In this document: one piece after another, positions 1 to 7,212 of the stretch | Layout of the letters: every line of letters begins with the position of its first letter | Numbering within the stretch: position 1 is the stretch's first letter | NCBI GenBank assembly: GCA_012027055.1 | Contig: VEPF01000054.1 | Location: forward strand, 1-13,930 | Reading direction: 5' to 3' | DNA length: 13,930 bases | Source: Gemmatimonadota bacterium | GTDB lineage: Bacteria > Gemmatimonadota > Gemmatimonadetes > Longimicrobiales > RSA9 | Position numbers and translations under genes: made by a program | The notes under the pieces: model-generated | Database searches by the model: none | Told to the model about the DNA's origin: nothing | What the model saw: the letters and a program-made list of their open reading frames with translations, nothing else

Positions 1-2
1 GC

Positions 3-593
3 CACGACCGCATGGACGAGATCCAGCGCTTCTTCGGCGACTCCTACCGCTCGCTCGCGGAGATCGACGTCACCACCTTCGCGCTCGGCCTGTTCCTCGG
101 CCTGCTCGTGGGGCTCGTGCCCATCCCGCTCCCCGGCGTCACCGTCCATCTCGGCTTTGCCGGCGGACCGCTGGTGGTGGGTCTGCTCCTGGGTGCCCGC
201 GGCTTCACCGGCCGCCTGTTCTGGACCATGCCCTACACCGCCAACCTGACCGTGCGCCAGATGGGCCTGGTGCTGTTCCTGGCCGGCGTCGGCACCCAGG
301 CCGGATATCCGTTCATCCAGACCATTGCCCGGCCCGAGGGCGCGCTCCTGCTCGGCGCCGGCGCCACCATCACCTGCCTCACCGCGCTCGCGCTCCTCTC
401 CATCGGCCACCGCCTGCTGAAAATCCCGCTCAGCCTGCTCTCGGGAATGCTCGCCGGGCTCCAGACCCAGCCGGCCGTGCTGGGCTTCGCTTCGGAGCAG
501 GCTGGCAGCGACCTCCCCAACGTGGGTTACGCGACCGTGTATCCCACCGCCACCATCGCCAAGATCATCCTGGTGCAGCTCCTGCTCCTTTGA
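3..593 (+). CDS. AspT/YidE-type membrane transporter, C-terminal part (5' truncated by window)
   Basis: Integral membrane transporter of the aspartate:alanine exchanger (AspT/YidE/YbjL) type. The substrate cannot be told from this piece. The reading frame is open to the left edge without a stop, so the ATG at base 12 is probably internal and the true gene starts outside the window. Counting from that ATG, several hydrophobic helices are visible (about residues 21-40, 43-62, 83-100, 110-132, 174-193). Family-like signatures are a Gly-rich GGPLVVGLLLG segment (51-61), WTMPYTAN followed by GLVLFLAGVGTQAG (71-98), GMLAGLQTQPAVLGFA (145-160) and a terminal YATVYPTATIAKI (173-185). Full-length relatives have two such membrane halves around TrkA-C domains, and only the second half is seen here. 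The gene ends at a TGA followed by a hairpin and faces the convergent BON gene. Family assignment is fairly safe, but substrate and direction of transport are unknown. Confidence 0.8.
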   Translation, partial: HDRMDEIQRFFGDSYRSLAEIDVTTFALGLFLGLLVGLVPIPLPGVTVHLGFAGGPLVVGLLLGARGFTGRLFWTMPYTANLTVRQMGLVLFLAGVGTQAGYPFIQTIARPEGALLLGAGATITCLTALALLSIGHRLLKIPLSLLSGMLAGLQTQPAVLGFASEQAGSDLPNVGYATVYPTATIAKIILVQLLLL

Positions 594-600
594 TGCAGCG

Positions 601-642
601 GGGGCCAGGAGCCGGGACTGATCGTCCCTGGCCCCTGGCCCC
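601..642. terminator. Long GC-rich imperfect hairpin between convergent genes
   Basis: Arms at 601-618 and 624-642 pair with only a mismatch and a one-base bulge, around a 5-nt loop. It begins seven bases after the transporter stop and sits 33 bp from the stop of the convergent BON gene, so it could end transcription from both sides. There is no T-run, so classical Rho-independent function is inferred from position and stem strength only. Confidence 0.5.
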
Positions 643-675
643 TGTCCCGAGCTGCCGTGCGCCCGGCGCGCCGGC

Positions 676-1080
676 TCAGCGGCGCTCCAGTCGCTCCCGG
701 GCCCGGCGGGTGCGGTCGCGCGCAGCGACCATCAGGTGATCCTCCACGTCCACGGCGCCCATCACCAGGCGCGCGAGCGCCAGGGCCACCCGCCGTTCCT
801 GGTCGCTCCGCACCTTCCCGTACAGCGCGATCACCCCGTCGCCCAGCTCATCCACGTCCAGGTCCCGGCGGCCGAGCACCGGGTCGGCCCACAGACGGTC
901 CAGTACGCGGTCCTCGATCCGGGTGCGCTGCCGGCCCTGCCATGCCTCTTTCACCAGGTGCCGGCCCTGCCTCGAGATGAGCAGGCCGGTGGCCAGCGCC
1001 CCGAATCCGATGGCGCTCGCGATCCCGATCTTCAGCGCCAGAGATCCGATCCTGCCCTGGCTCCCACTCTTCTCCTCCAT
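676..1080 (-). CDS. BON-domain membrane-anchored protein
   Basis: A 134-aa protein with a short polar N-terminus, one hydrophobic segment (about residues 14-35, LALKIGIASAIGFGALATGL) and a C-terminal BON domain (about 55-120). The domain shows the usual order: a helix with RIEDRVLDRLWADP, then the strand pattern LDVDELGDGVIALYGKVRSDQE, then ALARLVMGAVDVEDHL. BON domains in OsmY-like and other envelope proteins are thought to bind phospholipid or act in envelope stress. Here one copy is tethered to the membrane, and the helix may be an anchor or an uncleaved signal. I chose the ATG at 1080 because GGAG lies 7 nt upstream and because the longer upstream frame is Arg/Pro-rich with no domain. It is divergent from hrpB, with 104 bp between the starts. 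The partner and exact role are unknown. Confidence 0.8.
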   Translation of the reverse strand: MEEKSGSQGRIGSLALKIGIASAIGFGALATGLLISRQGRHLVKEAWQGRQRTRIEDRVLDRLWADPVLGRRDLDVDELGDGVIALYGKVRSDQERRVALALARLVMGAVDVEDHLMVAARDRTRRARERLERR

Positions 1081-1184
1081 GATCCTGCTCCGCGCTCGTC
1101 CCTTCCGCTCCTGCCGCTCGCATCTATCATTCTTCTCCGCTCTCGCTGGCGCAACCGGTACGAAACCGATCGCGGCCCGACCGA

Positions 1185-3662
1185 ATGGATTCGCTGCCTG
1201 TCGATCAGGCGCTGCCCGCCCTGAGGGCCGCGCTCCTTGAGCCCGGAACGGCGGTGCTGCAGGCACCGCCCGGCGCCGGTAAGACCACGCGCGTCCCCCT
1301 GGCGCTGCTCCCGGAACCCTGGCTCGCCGGGAGACGCATCCTCATGCTCGAGCCCCGCCGCCTCGCCGCCCGCGCGGCCGCACGTTACCTCGCCGCTCAG
1401 CTCGCACAACCGCTCGGCCATACCATCGGCTACCGCATGCGTGGCGACACCGTGGTCGGACCGGACACGCGCATCGAAGTGCGCACGGAAGGAGTCCTCA
1501 CCCGGCTGCTGCAACGCGATCCCGGGCTCGAGGGCGGCGGCCGCGTCATCTTCGACGAATTCCACGAACGGAGCCTCCACGCCGATCTCGGCCTCGCGCT
1601 CGCCTGCCAGGCCAGGTCGCTGCTCCGCCCCGACCTGCGCCTGCTGGTCATGTCGGCCACGCTCGCCGCCGAACCGGTCACCCGGCTGCTCGGCAGCGCC
1701 CCGCTCATCCGCACCGAGGGCCGGACCTGGCCCGTCGAGCTGCGCTACCTGGACCGCCCGCTCCCCGCTTCTCCCGTGACCGCCGCAGCACGTTTTGCAC
1801 TCCGGGCCCTGGAGCGCCACCCGGGCGACGTCCTGGTCTTCCTGCCCGGCTCCGCCGAGATCCGCGGTGCCCACGAGGCCCTCCGGGGCGCGGCCGGCGC
1901 CGCCGACATCTATCCCCTGCACGGCATGCTCCCCGCCGAGCAGCAGGACCGCGCTCTCCGGCCCAGTCCGCCCGGCCGCCGCAAGGTGGTGCTGGCCACC
2001 AGTATCGCGGAGACCAGCCTCACCATCGAAGGAGTCACGGTGGTGGTTGATGCGGGACTGATGCGCGTGCCGCGCTTCTCGCCCCGCACCGGCATGACCC
2101 GGCTCGACACCCTCCGCGTCTCGCGCTCGGCCGCCGACCAGCGCGCCGGGCGCGCCGGCCCACACGGCCCGGGCACCTGCTACCGGCTGTGGACGCCCGC
2201 CGAGCATGCGGCCCTGCGCGCGCACGCCCCGCCCGAGATCCTCGAGGCCGATCTGGCCCCGCTCGCGCTGGAGCTGGCCGTGTGGGGTGCCCGCGATCCC
2301 GCGGAACTGGCATGGCTCGACCCGCCGCCGGCCGGCGCGCTCGCGCAGGCGACTGAGTTGCTCCGGGATCTGGGCGCGCTCGACCCAGCCGGTCGGGTGA
2401 CCGCGCACGGCCGGGCGCTGGCCGCGCTTCCGGCCCACCCGCGCCTCGCGCACCTGCTGCTCCGGGCGAAGGCGCTGGGCTGCACCGGCCTGGCCGCGGA
2501 CCTGGCCGCCCTCCTGGAGGAGCGTGACCCCTTCCAGCAGGGCGGCGACCTGCCCGATCCCGACCTCCGCCTGCGCCTGGATGCGATCCGGTCGGGGCAG
2601 GGCACCGGCGACCGCGCCACCCTGCAACGCATCCGCCGGGAAGCGGAGCGCTGGCGCCACCGGCTGGGCGGTGATCCCGGTCCGCCCGATCACCACGCGG
2701 CCGGCCTGCTCCTGGCCCTCGCCTACCCCGACCGCATCGGCCAGCGGCGGCCGGGTTCGCCGGAGCGCGTGCTGCTCCGGAACGGTCGCGGCGCCCTGCT
2801 CGCCGCCACCGGCGCACTGTCCGCCGCGGAATACCTGGTGGCGGCCCAGCTTGAGGACCGCGGCCGGGAAGCGCGCATCTTCCTCGCGGCCCCCCTCGAG
2901 CGCGCGGACCTGGAGCGGCATTTCGCGGCCGACATCCGCATCGAACGGCGGCTCGAGTTCGACCCGCAGGCGGGCGTGGTGCGCGCGCGTGAGCTGCGGG
3001 TGCTGGGCGCCCTGGTCCTCGCGGAATCGGTCCCCCGCGACGTCGCCGCGGAAGGGTTCACGGCGGTGCTGCTGGAGGCGCTGCGCGAGCGCGGCCTGGC
3101 ACTCCTGGACTGGTCCGCTGAGGCCGCCCGGCTGCGCCAGCGGCTCGCGTTCCTGCACCGGCTCGCGCCTGCTGACTGGCCCGACGTCTCCGATGCCGCG
3201 CTCTGTGCCCGGCTCGAGGAATGGCTGCTGCCGTTTGCCCCCGCAGCCCGCAGCGTCGCGGAGCTCCGCCGCATCGATCTCGCGGCCGCGCTGCTCACTC
3301 TGCTCGCCTGGCCCGAGCGCCGCCGCCTGGATGAGCTCGCGCCCACGCACTGGCAGGTGCCGAGCGGCTCCCGTATCCGCATCGACTACAGCGACCCCGA
3401 CTCGCCCGTGCTCGCGGTCCGGCTCCAGGAGCTGTTCGGGGCCACCGACACGCCGCGCATCGCCGCTGGCCGCGCGCTCTTGACCCTGCACCTGCTTTCG
3501 CCCGCCCTCCGCCCGGTGCAGGTTACGCGCGATCTGGCGAGCTTCTGGCGCGACGCCTACTTCGAGGTCAGGAAGGACCTGAAGGGCCGCTATCCCCGGC
3601 ACTTCTGGCCCGAAGACCCGCTCGGCGCGCCCCCGACTCGTCGTACCCGGCCGCAGGCCTAG
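1185..3662 (+). CDS. hrpB: ATP-dependent helicase HrpB
   Basis: An 825-aa DExH-box (superfamily 2) ATP-dependent helicase, about the usual HrpB length. Helicase motifs appear in order: Walker A APPGAGKT (27-34), LEPRRLAAR (motif Ia, 55-63), the DEFH box (124-127), SAT (157-159), ATSIAETSLTI (271-281) and QRAGRAG (319-325). The middle carries the helicase-associated (HA2-like) region, and the C-terminus ends with the HrpB hallmark FEVRKDLKGRYPRHFWPEDP. The N-terminus MDSLPVDQALPAL matches the start pattern of known HrpB proteins, which fixes the ATG at 1185 even though no Shine-Dalgarno sequence is visible upstream. Known HrpB proteins are cytoplasmic and presumed to act on RNA, but their substrate is poorly defined and they are usually dispensable. 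The next gene starts 14 bp after its stop, suggesting co-transcription. A very long antisense open frame lies opposite and is taken as a GC artefact. Confidence 0.96.
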   Translation: MDSLPVDQALPALRAALLEPGTAVLQAPPGAGKTTRVPLALLPEPWLAGRRILMLEPRRLAARAAARYLAAQLAQPLGHTIGYRMRGDTVVGPDTRIEVRTEGVLTRLLQRDPGLEGGGRVIFDEFHERSLHADLGLALACQARSLLRPDLRLLVMSATLAAEPVTRLLGSAPLIRTEGRTWPVELRYLDRPLPASPVTAAARFALRALERHPGDVLVFLPGSAEIRGAHEALRGAAGAADIYPLHGMLPAEQQDRALRPSPPGRRKVVLATSIAETSLTIEGVTVVVDAGLMRVPRFSPRTGMTRLDTLRVSRSAADQRAGRAGPHGPGTCYRLWTPAEHAALRAHAPPEILEADLAPLALELAVWGARDPAELAWLDPPPAGALAQATELLRDLGALDPAGRVTAHGRALAALPAHPRLAHLLLRAKALGCTGLAADLAALLEERDPFQQGGDLPDPDLRLRLDAIRSGQGTGDRATLQRIRREAERWRHRLGGDPGPPDHHAAGLLLALAYPDRIGQRRPGSPERVLLRNGRGALLAATGALSAAEYLVAAQLEDRGREARIFLAAPLERADLERHFAADIRIERRLEFDPQAGVVRARELRVLGALVLAESVPRDVAAEGFTAVLLEALRERGLALLDWSAEAARLRQRLAFLHRLAPADWPDVSDAALCARLEEWLLPFAPAARSVAELRRIDLAAALLTLLAWPERRRLDELAPTHWQVPSGSRIRIDYSDPDSPVLAVRLQELFGATDTPRIAAGRALLTLHLLSPALRPVQVTRDLASFWRDAYFEVRKDLKGRYPRHFWPEDPLGAPPTRRTRPQA

Positions 3663-3667
3663 GCAAC

Positions 3668-3671
3668 GGAG
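3668..3671 (+). promoter_or_regulatory. Shine-Dalgarno site for the gene downstream of hrpB
   Basis: GGAG five bases before the ATG at 3677, located within the 14-bp gap after the hrpB stop. It supports the chosen start and translation from a shared hrpB transcript. Confidence 0.6.
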
Positions 3672-3676
3672 CGCGC

Positions 3677-4321
3677 ATGGACATCTCGGTTGGCCTCGTG
3701 CAGGCCTATCTCCATGTCAACGGTTACCTGACCGTCACCGAGTATCCGGTGGCCGAGCTCACGCGCAATCGCGGGCTGCAGAGCGCCACCGACATCGACA
3801 TCCTCGCCATCCGCCTGCCCCAGGCGGGCGGCATCGTGCCCGCGCGCCGCCGCAATCACGTGAACGGGTTCGTCGCCGATCCGGTGCTCGAGGTCGAGGA
3901 GGGCATCACCGATTTCATCATCGCGGAAGTCAAGGAGGGGCCCGCTCAGCTCAACCGGGGCACGCGCAACCCGAGCGTGCGCACCGCCGTCCTGCTCCGC
4001 TTCGGCTGCTGCCCCGCCAGCGAGGTGCCCGAGAACGTCCAGCGCCTGCTCGAGTACGGCAAGTCCCGCACTTCGACCAACATGCAGATCCGGCTGCTGG
4101 CCTTCGGCTCGGAAGCCGATGCGGTGCCGCCGGTACCATCGCTGGAAATCTCGCACGCGCACCTCATCCGGTTCCTGCAGGACCACCTCCGGGGACACTG
4201 GGACCTCTTCCGGCAGGTGCACACCCGCGACCCGATCTTCGGATTCCTGCTGCTCATGGAGAAGGCATTCCGCGCCGAGTCGGCCGTCAGCGGTCATGAG
4301 CAGCACGACATCACCGGCTGA
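3677..4321 (+). CDS. Conserved-looking protein with PD-(D/E)xK-nuclease-like motif, downstream of hrpB
   Basis: A 214-aa soluble protein with no signal peptide or membrane segment. I do not recognise a named family. The N-terminal half resembles the PD-(D/E)xK nuclease core: a first helix VGLVQAYLHVNGY with TEYPV (E22), then strand TDIDILAIR (D39 and D41), then strand DFIIAEVKEG giving E84-x-K86. That is the acid ... Asp ... Glu-x-Lys order of restriction-endonuclease-fold enzymes. The C-terminal half is mostly helical (about 157-200), with many charged residues and FGFLLLMEKAF. Two adjacent cysteines (111-112) lie just after the core. It starts 14 bp after hrpB behind a GGAG site and is probably co-transcribed, so a nucleic-acid role beside a helicase is plausible. 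Nuclease activity is inference: the motif is short, and it could instead be an inactive fold member. The region past about residue 200 looks less constrained. Confidence 0.8.
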   Translation: MDISVGLVQAYLHVNGYLTVTEYPVAELTRNRGLQSATDIDILAIRLPQAGGIVPARRRNHVNGFVADPVLEVEEGITDFIIAEVKEGPAQLNRGTRNPSVRTAVLLRFGCCPASEVPENVQRLLEYGKSRTSTNMQIRLLAFGSEADAVPPVPSLEISHAHLIRFLQDHLRGHWDLFRQVHTRDPIFGFLLLMEKAFRAESAVSGHEQHDITG

Positions 4322-4406
4322 GCGCCGCCGCGGCAACGCCCGCCGTTCCGGCCGGGATCGAATCTGGTTGGAACCGGGGCAACGCCCTCCCGCATCGCAC
4401 GTCACC

Positions 4407-4410
4407 AGGA
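4407..4410 (+). promoter_or_regulatory. Shine-Dalgarno site deciding the propeller-protein start
   Basis: AGGA at this position is 2 nt from the ATG at 4413 but 8 nt from the in-frame ATG at 4419. Normal spacing favours 4419, giving a product that begins MKRYRPLL. Confidence 0.5.
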
Positions 4411-4418
4411 CCATGATC

Positions 4419-5702
4419 ATGAAGCGTTACCGCCCCTTGCTCGCCGCCGCGGCCGCCCTCGCGCTCGCCCTCGGCTCTTCCGCCGCCGCCCAGCAGACCG
4501 TCGCGCTCCCCGATCGGGACCGCGCCCTGCAGCTGCCCGCGAAGACGCTCTTTCAGGTGGGCGAGCTCGAAGGTGAGGACTACGAGAACTTCGGGGCGGT
4601 CAACGACGTCGCTTTCGATGCTCGTGGCAACCTGTACGTGCTCGATGCCACCGGCTTCCACATCATCGTCTTCGACCCCGCGGGCAAATACCTCCGGACC
4701 ATTGGCCGCCAGGGCGACGGTCCCGGCGAGTTCGGCATGCCCATGGCGCTCGCGATCCTGCCCGGTGGCGAGCTCGTGGTCAACGACGCTGCCAAGGCCA
4801 ACCTCCAGATCTTCGGTCCGGACGGGACGTTCCGGCGCACGGTCGTGCTCCCCGAGACCCTCGGCCGCGCCGCCGGCCGCATGCGCGTCTCGCCGCGCGG
4901 CGGCGTGATCACCGAGACCATGCAGCTGGTGCAGCGGACCGTGAATCAGGGTCAGCGCGACGCGCCCCAGCGCATGCAACTCCCCGGCCGCAGCGTCACC
5001 CGCCTCGCCATCGGCGACAGCGTCCGCGGCTCCCGTCTGTTCACCACGCCGCCTCGGGACATGCAGCTGGGCGCGGCCCGGGAGGCGAGCGGCGGCATCC
5101 GGGTCTCGATGAGCATGCGTGCCTTCGAGCCCAGCCTGCTCTGGTCGCCCACCGCCGACGGCGGCACCGCGGTGCTTAATGACGCGACCTACCGCATTGG
5201 CCTGCTCGACCCCGCCGGGCGTACCACCAGGCATCTCGAGCGCGCGATCAAGCCTCGCAAGGTCACGGACACCGACAAGAAGCGTTTTCTCGAGAACCAG
5301 AAGAAGGGCGTCGGCACGGGCGGGTCCGGCGGCATGATCGCTTTCGCCGCGACTACCGCCAGCGCGGGATCTGCCGGGACCGGCGCCACTCCGCCGCTGA
5401 ATCGCACCACCACCATGCGCATGGGTTCCATGGCCCTGAAGGAATCGGACGTGACCTGGGGCGACGTCATCCCGGTGGTCGCCGCCCTCGGCACCGATTC
5501 CTTCGGCCGCCTCTGGATCCAGCGGGCCGGTCCGGAGCTCGGGGATGGCCCCATCGATGTGGTCGACCCCTCCCTCCGCTACCTCGGCACCCTGGCCGCC
5601 CAGGAAATGCCGCGCGCGTTCGGTCCGGGCGGTCGCCTGGCATACCTGGTCAAGGACGACATGGACGTGCAGCACGTCGTCGTCAAGCAGTTGCTGCGCT
5701 AG
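4419..5702 (+). CDS. Secreted NHL/6-bladed beta-propeller protein
   Basis: A 427-aa exported protein. It has a clear signal peptide (MKRYRPLL, then an Ala/Leu-rich core to about residue 20, with likely cleavage near SSAAA-QQ, 21-25). The mature part has NHL-like blades: VNDVAFDARGNLYVLDAT (61-78) with IIVFDPAGKYLRTIGRQG (82-99), then GPGEFGMPMALAILPGGELVVND (101-123) with LQIFGPDGTFRRTV, and later blades including ALGTDSFGRLWIQRAG and VVDPSLRYLGTL. The phrase GxGPGEFxxP is typical of the 6-bladed propeller proteins abundant in Gemmatimonadota and Bacteroidota. Such proteins are usually ligand- or protein-binding, and no catalytic motif is seen. A Gly/Ala/Ser/Thr-rich low-complexity stretch (about 297-328) interrupts two blades. 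The periplasm or cell surface is the expected location. It lies 97 bp after the nuclease-like gene, so it may have its own promoter. Confidence 0.88.
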   Translation: MKRYRPLLAAAAALALALGSSAAAQQTVALPDRDRALQLPAKTLFQVGELEGEDYENFGAVNDVAFDARGNLYVLDATGFHIIVFDPAGKYLRTIGRQGDGPGEFGMPMALAILPGGELVVNDAAKANLQIFGPDGTFRRTVVLPETLGRAAGRMRVSPRGGVITETMQLVQRTVNQGQRDAPQRMQLPGRSVTRLAIGDSVRGSRLFTTPPRDMQLGAAREASGGIRVSMSMRAFEPSLLWSPTADGGTAVLNDATYRIGLLDPAGRTTRHLERAIKPRKVTDTDKKRFLENQKKGVGTGGSGGMIAFAATTASAGSAGTGATPPLNRTTTMRMGSMALKESDVTWGDVIPVVAALGTDSFGRLWIQRAGPELGDGPIDVVDPSLRYLGTLAAQEMPRAFGPGGRLAYLVKDDMDVQHVVVKQLLR

Positions 5703-5707
5703 GCACA

Positions 5708-5735
5708 CGGCCTCCGATCCCCCGGCCGGAGGCCG
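5708..5735 (+). terminator. Hairpin after the propeller gene
   Basis: A perfect 9-bp stem (arms 5708-5716 and 5727-5735) with a 10-nt loop begins six bases after the stop codon. There is no T-run. It is a possible transcription end or attenuator before the next plus-strand barrel gene. Confidence 0.4.
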
Positions 5736-5805
5736 GCCCGGATATTGCCCCCGAATTCCGGGAGCAGGTGAATCACTGGATCACGCTCAGACCGGAGACC
5801 TTGCC

Positions 5806-6453
5806 ATGACCGGGCGATCATTGCTGGCTGCGTTCACCGTCTGGACGGCGGTGCTCGCGTCGGACGGTGCGGCGCAAACCCTGGGCTTCAAGGCCGGCCT
5901 TGCCTTCGCCGACTGGAGCGCCGATGTGGCGGGAGTGGGGCTCGGCACGGACGCGCTGACCTCGTTCGCGGGTGGCGGCTTCCTCCGCTTCGACTACGGA
6001 CCCGTCGCCCTCCAGCCCGAGCTGCTGGTCGTCACCCGCGGCACCGGGTTCGGGGCCGGCACCTTCGCCGGGGTTCGCTTCAAGGTGGACTATGCGGAGC
6101 TGCCCATCCTCGCGGTGGTGCGCCTCGCCCGGGCCGGCGCCGCCGCGCCCTACTTCTTCGCCGGCCCCTCGCTCGCCTTCCGGATCGGCTGCCGGGCGGT
6201 GGTGAGCTCCGGCAGTGTCGACGTTTCCGGCGACTGCCCGGACCTGCCCGATGCCGGGTTGCTGGACCCGAAAACCCTCGACGCGGGCCTGACCGGCGGC
6301 GGTGGCATCGAGTTCCCGCTCGGCCCGGGCAGCCTGCTCGTCGAAGGGCGGTTCAACCTGGGCCTGACCGATATCTCGGATTTCCCGGGTCTCCAGGTCC
6401 GGTCTCGCACCGGCGCCGTGCTGGCCGGCTACGCGATCCCGCTGCAGCGCTGA
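5806..6453 (+). CDS. Outer-membrane beta-barrel protein, PorT-like
   Basis: A 215-aa protein with a signal peptide (MTGRSLLAAFTVWTAVLASDGAAQ, likely cut around residues 23-24) and then an alternating-residue pattern of short amphipathic strands. The order LGFKAGLAFADW (start), FAGGGFLRFDYGPVALQPELLVVTRGTG (54-81), VDYAELPILAVVRL (95-108), PYFFAGPSLAFRIG (115-128) and LVEGRFNLGLTDI (178-190) is the usual plan of the small PorT/outer-membrane barrel family. Two cysteines (129 and 144) bracket a probable loop and could form a disulphide. The ATG at 5806 has GGAGA 8 nt upstream (5794-5798). The function of such barrels is generally unknown, and nothing here defines a cargo or ligand. It is separated by 103 bp and a hairpin from the propeller gene and converges on the methyltransferase gene. 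Confidence 0.85.
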   Translation: MTGRSLLAAFTVWTAVLASDGAAQTLGFKAGLAFADWSADVAGVGLGTDALTSFAGGGFLRFDYGPVALQPELLVVTRGTGFGAGTFAGVRFKVDYAELPILAVVRLARAGAAAPYFFAGPSLAFRIGCRAVVSSGSVDVSGDCPDLPDAGLLDPKTLDAGLTGGGGIEFPLGPGSLLVEGRFNLGLTDISDFPGLQVRSRTGAVLAGYAIPLQR

Positions 6454-6482
6454 GGCCGTCACCGCATTCACCGGCCGGTCGG

Positions 6483-6504
6483 CCCGGGGAGCTCAATCCC
6501 CGGG
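6483..6504. terminator. Perfect hairpin between convergent genes
   Basis: Arms cccgggga (6483-6490) and tccccggg (6497-6504) form a perfect 8-bp stem with a 6-nt loop. It lies in the 74-bp space between the barrel gene and the stop of the minus-strand methyltransferase, so it may terminate transcription from both directions. No T-run is visible. Confidence 0.55.
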
Positions 6505-6527
6505 ATCGGCCGCGCCCGGATCGCCCA

Positions 6528-7121
6528 TCACTCGCAGCGCTCCAGCGCCGAAACCGTGGCCAGACGCTCCTTCGGCACGTAGCAGTGCAGGCCGCACGAC
6601 ACCAGCCCGGCCTCCCGGAACAGCTCGCGATACGTATGCGCGCTGCGGTAATGCCACAGCTCGCGGTCGCCTACCATGTCATCGGTCAGCGTGAACGCCT
6701 CTATGTACGCCAGGCCGCCGGTCAGCCGCCGCAGGTGCCTGAGCCCGGCCTTTACCTCCGGCGTTGGCACGTACTCGAGCACGTCCGCGCACACCACCAG
6801 GTCGAACGGCCGCTTCAGTCCCAGCCGGTCCAGCCGGCCCAGGGTGCCCTGCCGGACTCCCCGCCGCCGGCCGTAGCGCCGGACCGCGTACTCGCTGCTG
6901 TCCACCCCCACGTAGCGCAGCCCCGGGTGCAGGCGCCGCAGCAGCGGGCGCCACGCGCCCTCGCCGCAGCCGACGTCCAGCACCGAGCGCACCCGGCGCC
7001 CGAGTACGTACTCGGCGGCCGCGAGCGCCAGTCGCACCTTCCGCTGCACCACCTCCGGCCGCACCACCGCCTGCGCGGAGCGGTACCAGCGCTCGAAGTA
7101 CTCCCGGTCGTAGGCCTTCAT
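6528..7121 (-). CDS. Class I SAM-dependent methyltransferase
   Basis: A 197-aa cytoplasmic protein with the Rossmann-type methyltransferase signatures. Motif I is VLDVGCGEG (47-55), the acidic ribose-binding residue is in YVGVDSSEY (D74), and the motif IV region is FDLVVCADVLEYV (106-118). The start MKAYDREYFERWYR is a common opening for this type. After that come Arg-rich helices, and a C-terminal part with HTYRELFREAGLVSCGLHCYVP forms the last helix-strand unit. The acceptor substrate cannot be inferred, and the domain is at the small end of the family with no extra substrate domain. The start is supported by GGGGAG (7127-7132) five bases upstream. It lies downstream of the ion transporter on the same strand, separated by 91 bp with a strong hairpin, so it is probably not simply co-transcribed at full level. 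Confidence 0.9.
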   Translation of the reverse strand: MKAYDREYFERWYRSAQAVVRPEVVQRKVRLALAAAEYVLGRRVRSVLDVGCGEGAWRPLLRRLHPGLRYVGVDSSEYAVRRYGRRRGVRQGTLGRLDRLGLKRPFDLVVCADVLEYVPTPEVKAGLRHLRRLTGGLAYIEAFTLTDDMVGDRELWHYRSAHTYRELFREAGLVSCGLHCYVPKERLATVSALERCE

Positions 7122-7156
7122 GGCTGCTCCCCGTCACTCCGGACTCTGGATGTGGC

Positions 7157-7186
7157 GCGAGCCGCGCGGCTGACCGCGCGGCTCGC
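7157..7186 (-). terminator. Perfect 13-bp stem-loop between transporter and methyltransferase genes
   Basis: Arms 7157-7169 and 7174-7186 are perfectly complementary around the 4-nt loop ctga. A further ggatg/catcc pairing (7148-7152 with 7186-7190) is possible with a bulge. It starts 26 bp past the transporter stop and lies 35 bp before the methyltransferase start. No T-run follows on either strand, so the role (terminator, mRNA 3'-end stabiliser or attenuator) is inferred. Confidence 0.6.
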
Positions 7187-7212
7187 ATCCCCTTGCCTGC
7201 GCTCCACGCGGG

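Noticed and set aside
1100..1160. Possible -35/-10 promoter for the BON gene (TTGCGC, 17 nt, AATGAT on the minus strand)
   Set aside because: Only 3/6 and 4/6 matches to sigma-70 boxes. The promoter consensus for this lineage is uncertain, so the match is no better than chance.
1032..3602. 856-codon open frame antisense to hrpB, longer than hrpB itself
   Set aside because: Its product is Gly/Arg/Gln/Ala-rich with no domain, and it mirrors the hrpB codon pattern. Long antisense open frames are common in very GC-rich genes, and hrpB shows all helicase motifs.
4369..4403. GGAACC ... CGTCA resembling an ECF sigma promoter before the propeller gene
   Set aside because: The spacing is about 24 nt instead of the usual 16-17.
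4311..5708. 465-codon open frame antisense to the propeller gene
   Set aside because: Its His/Gly/Arg-rich translation is a mirror of the propeller codons, and no domain is seen.
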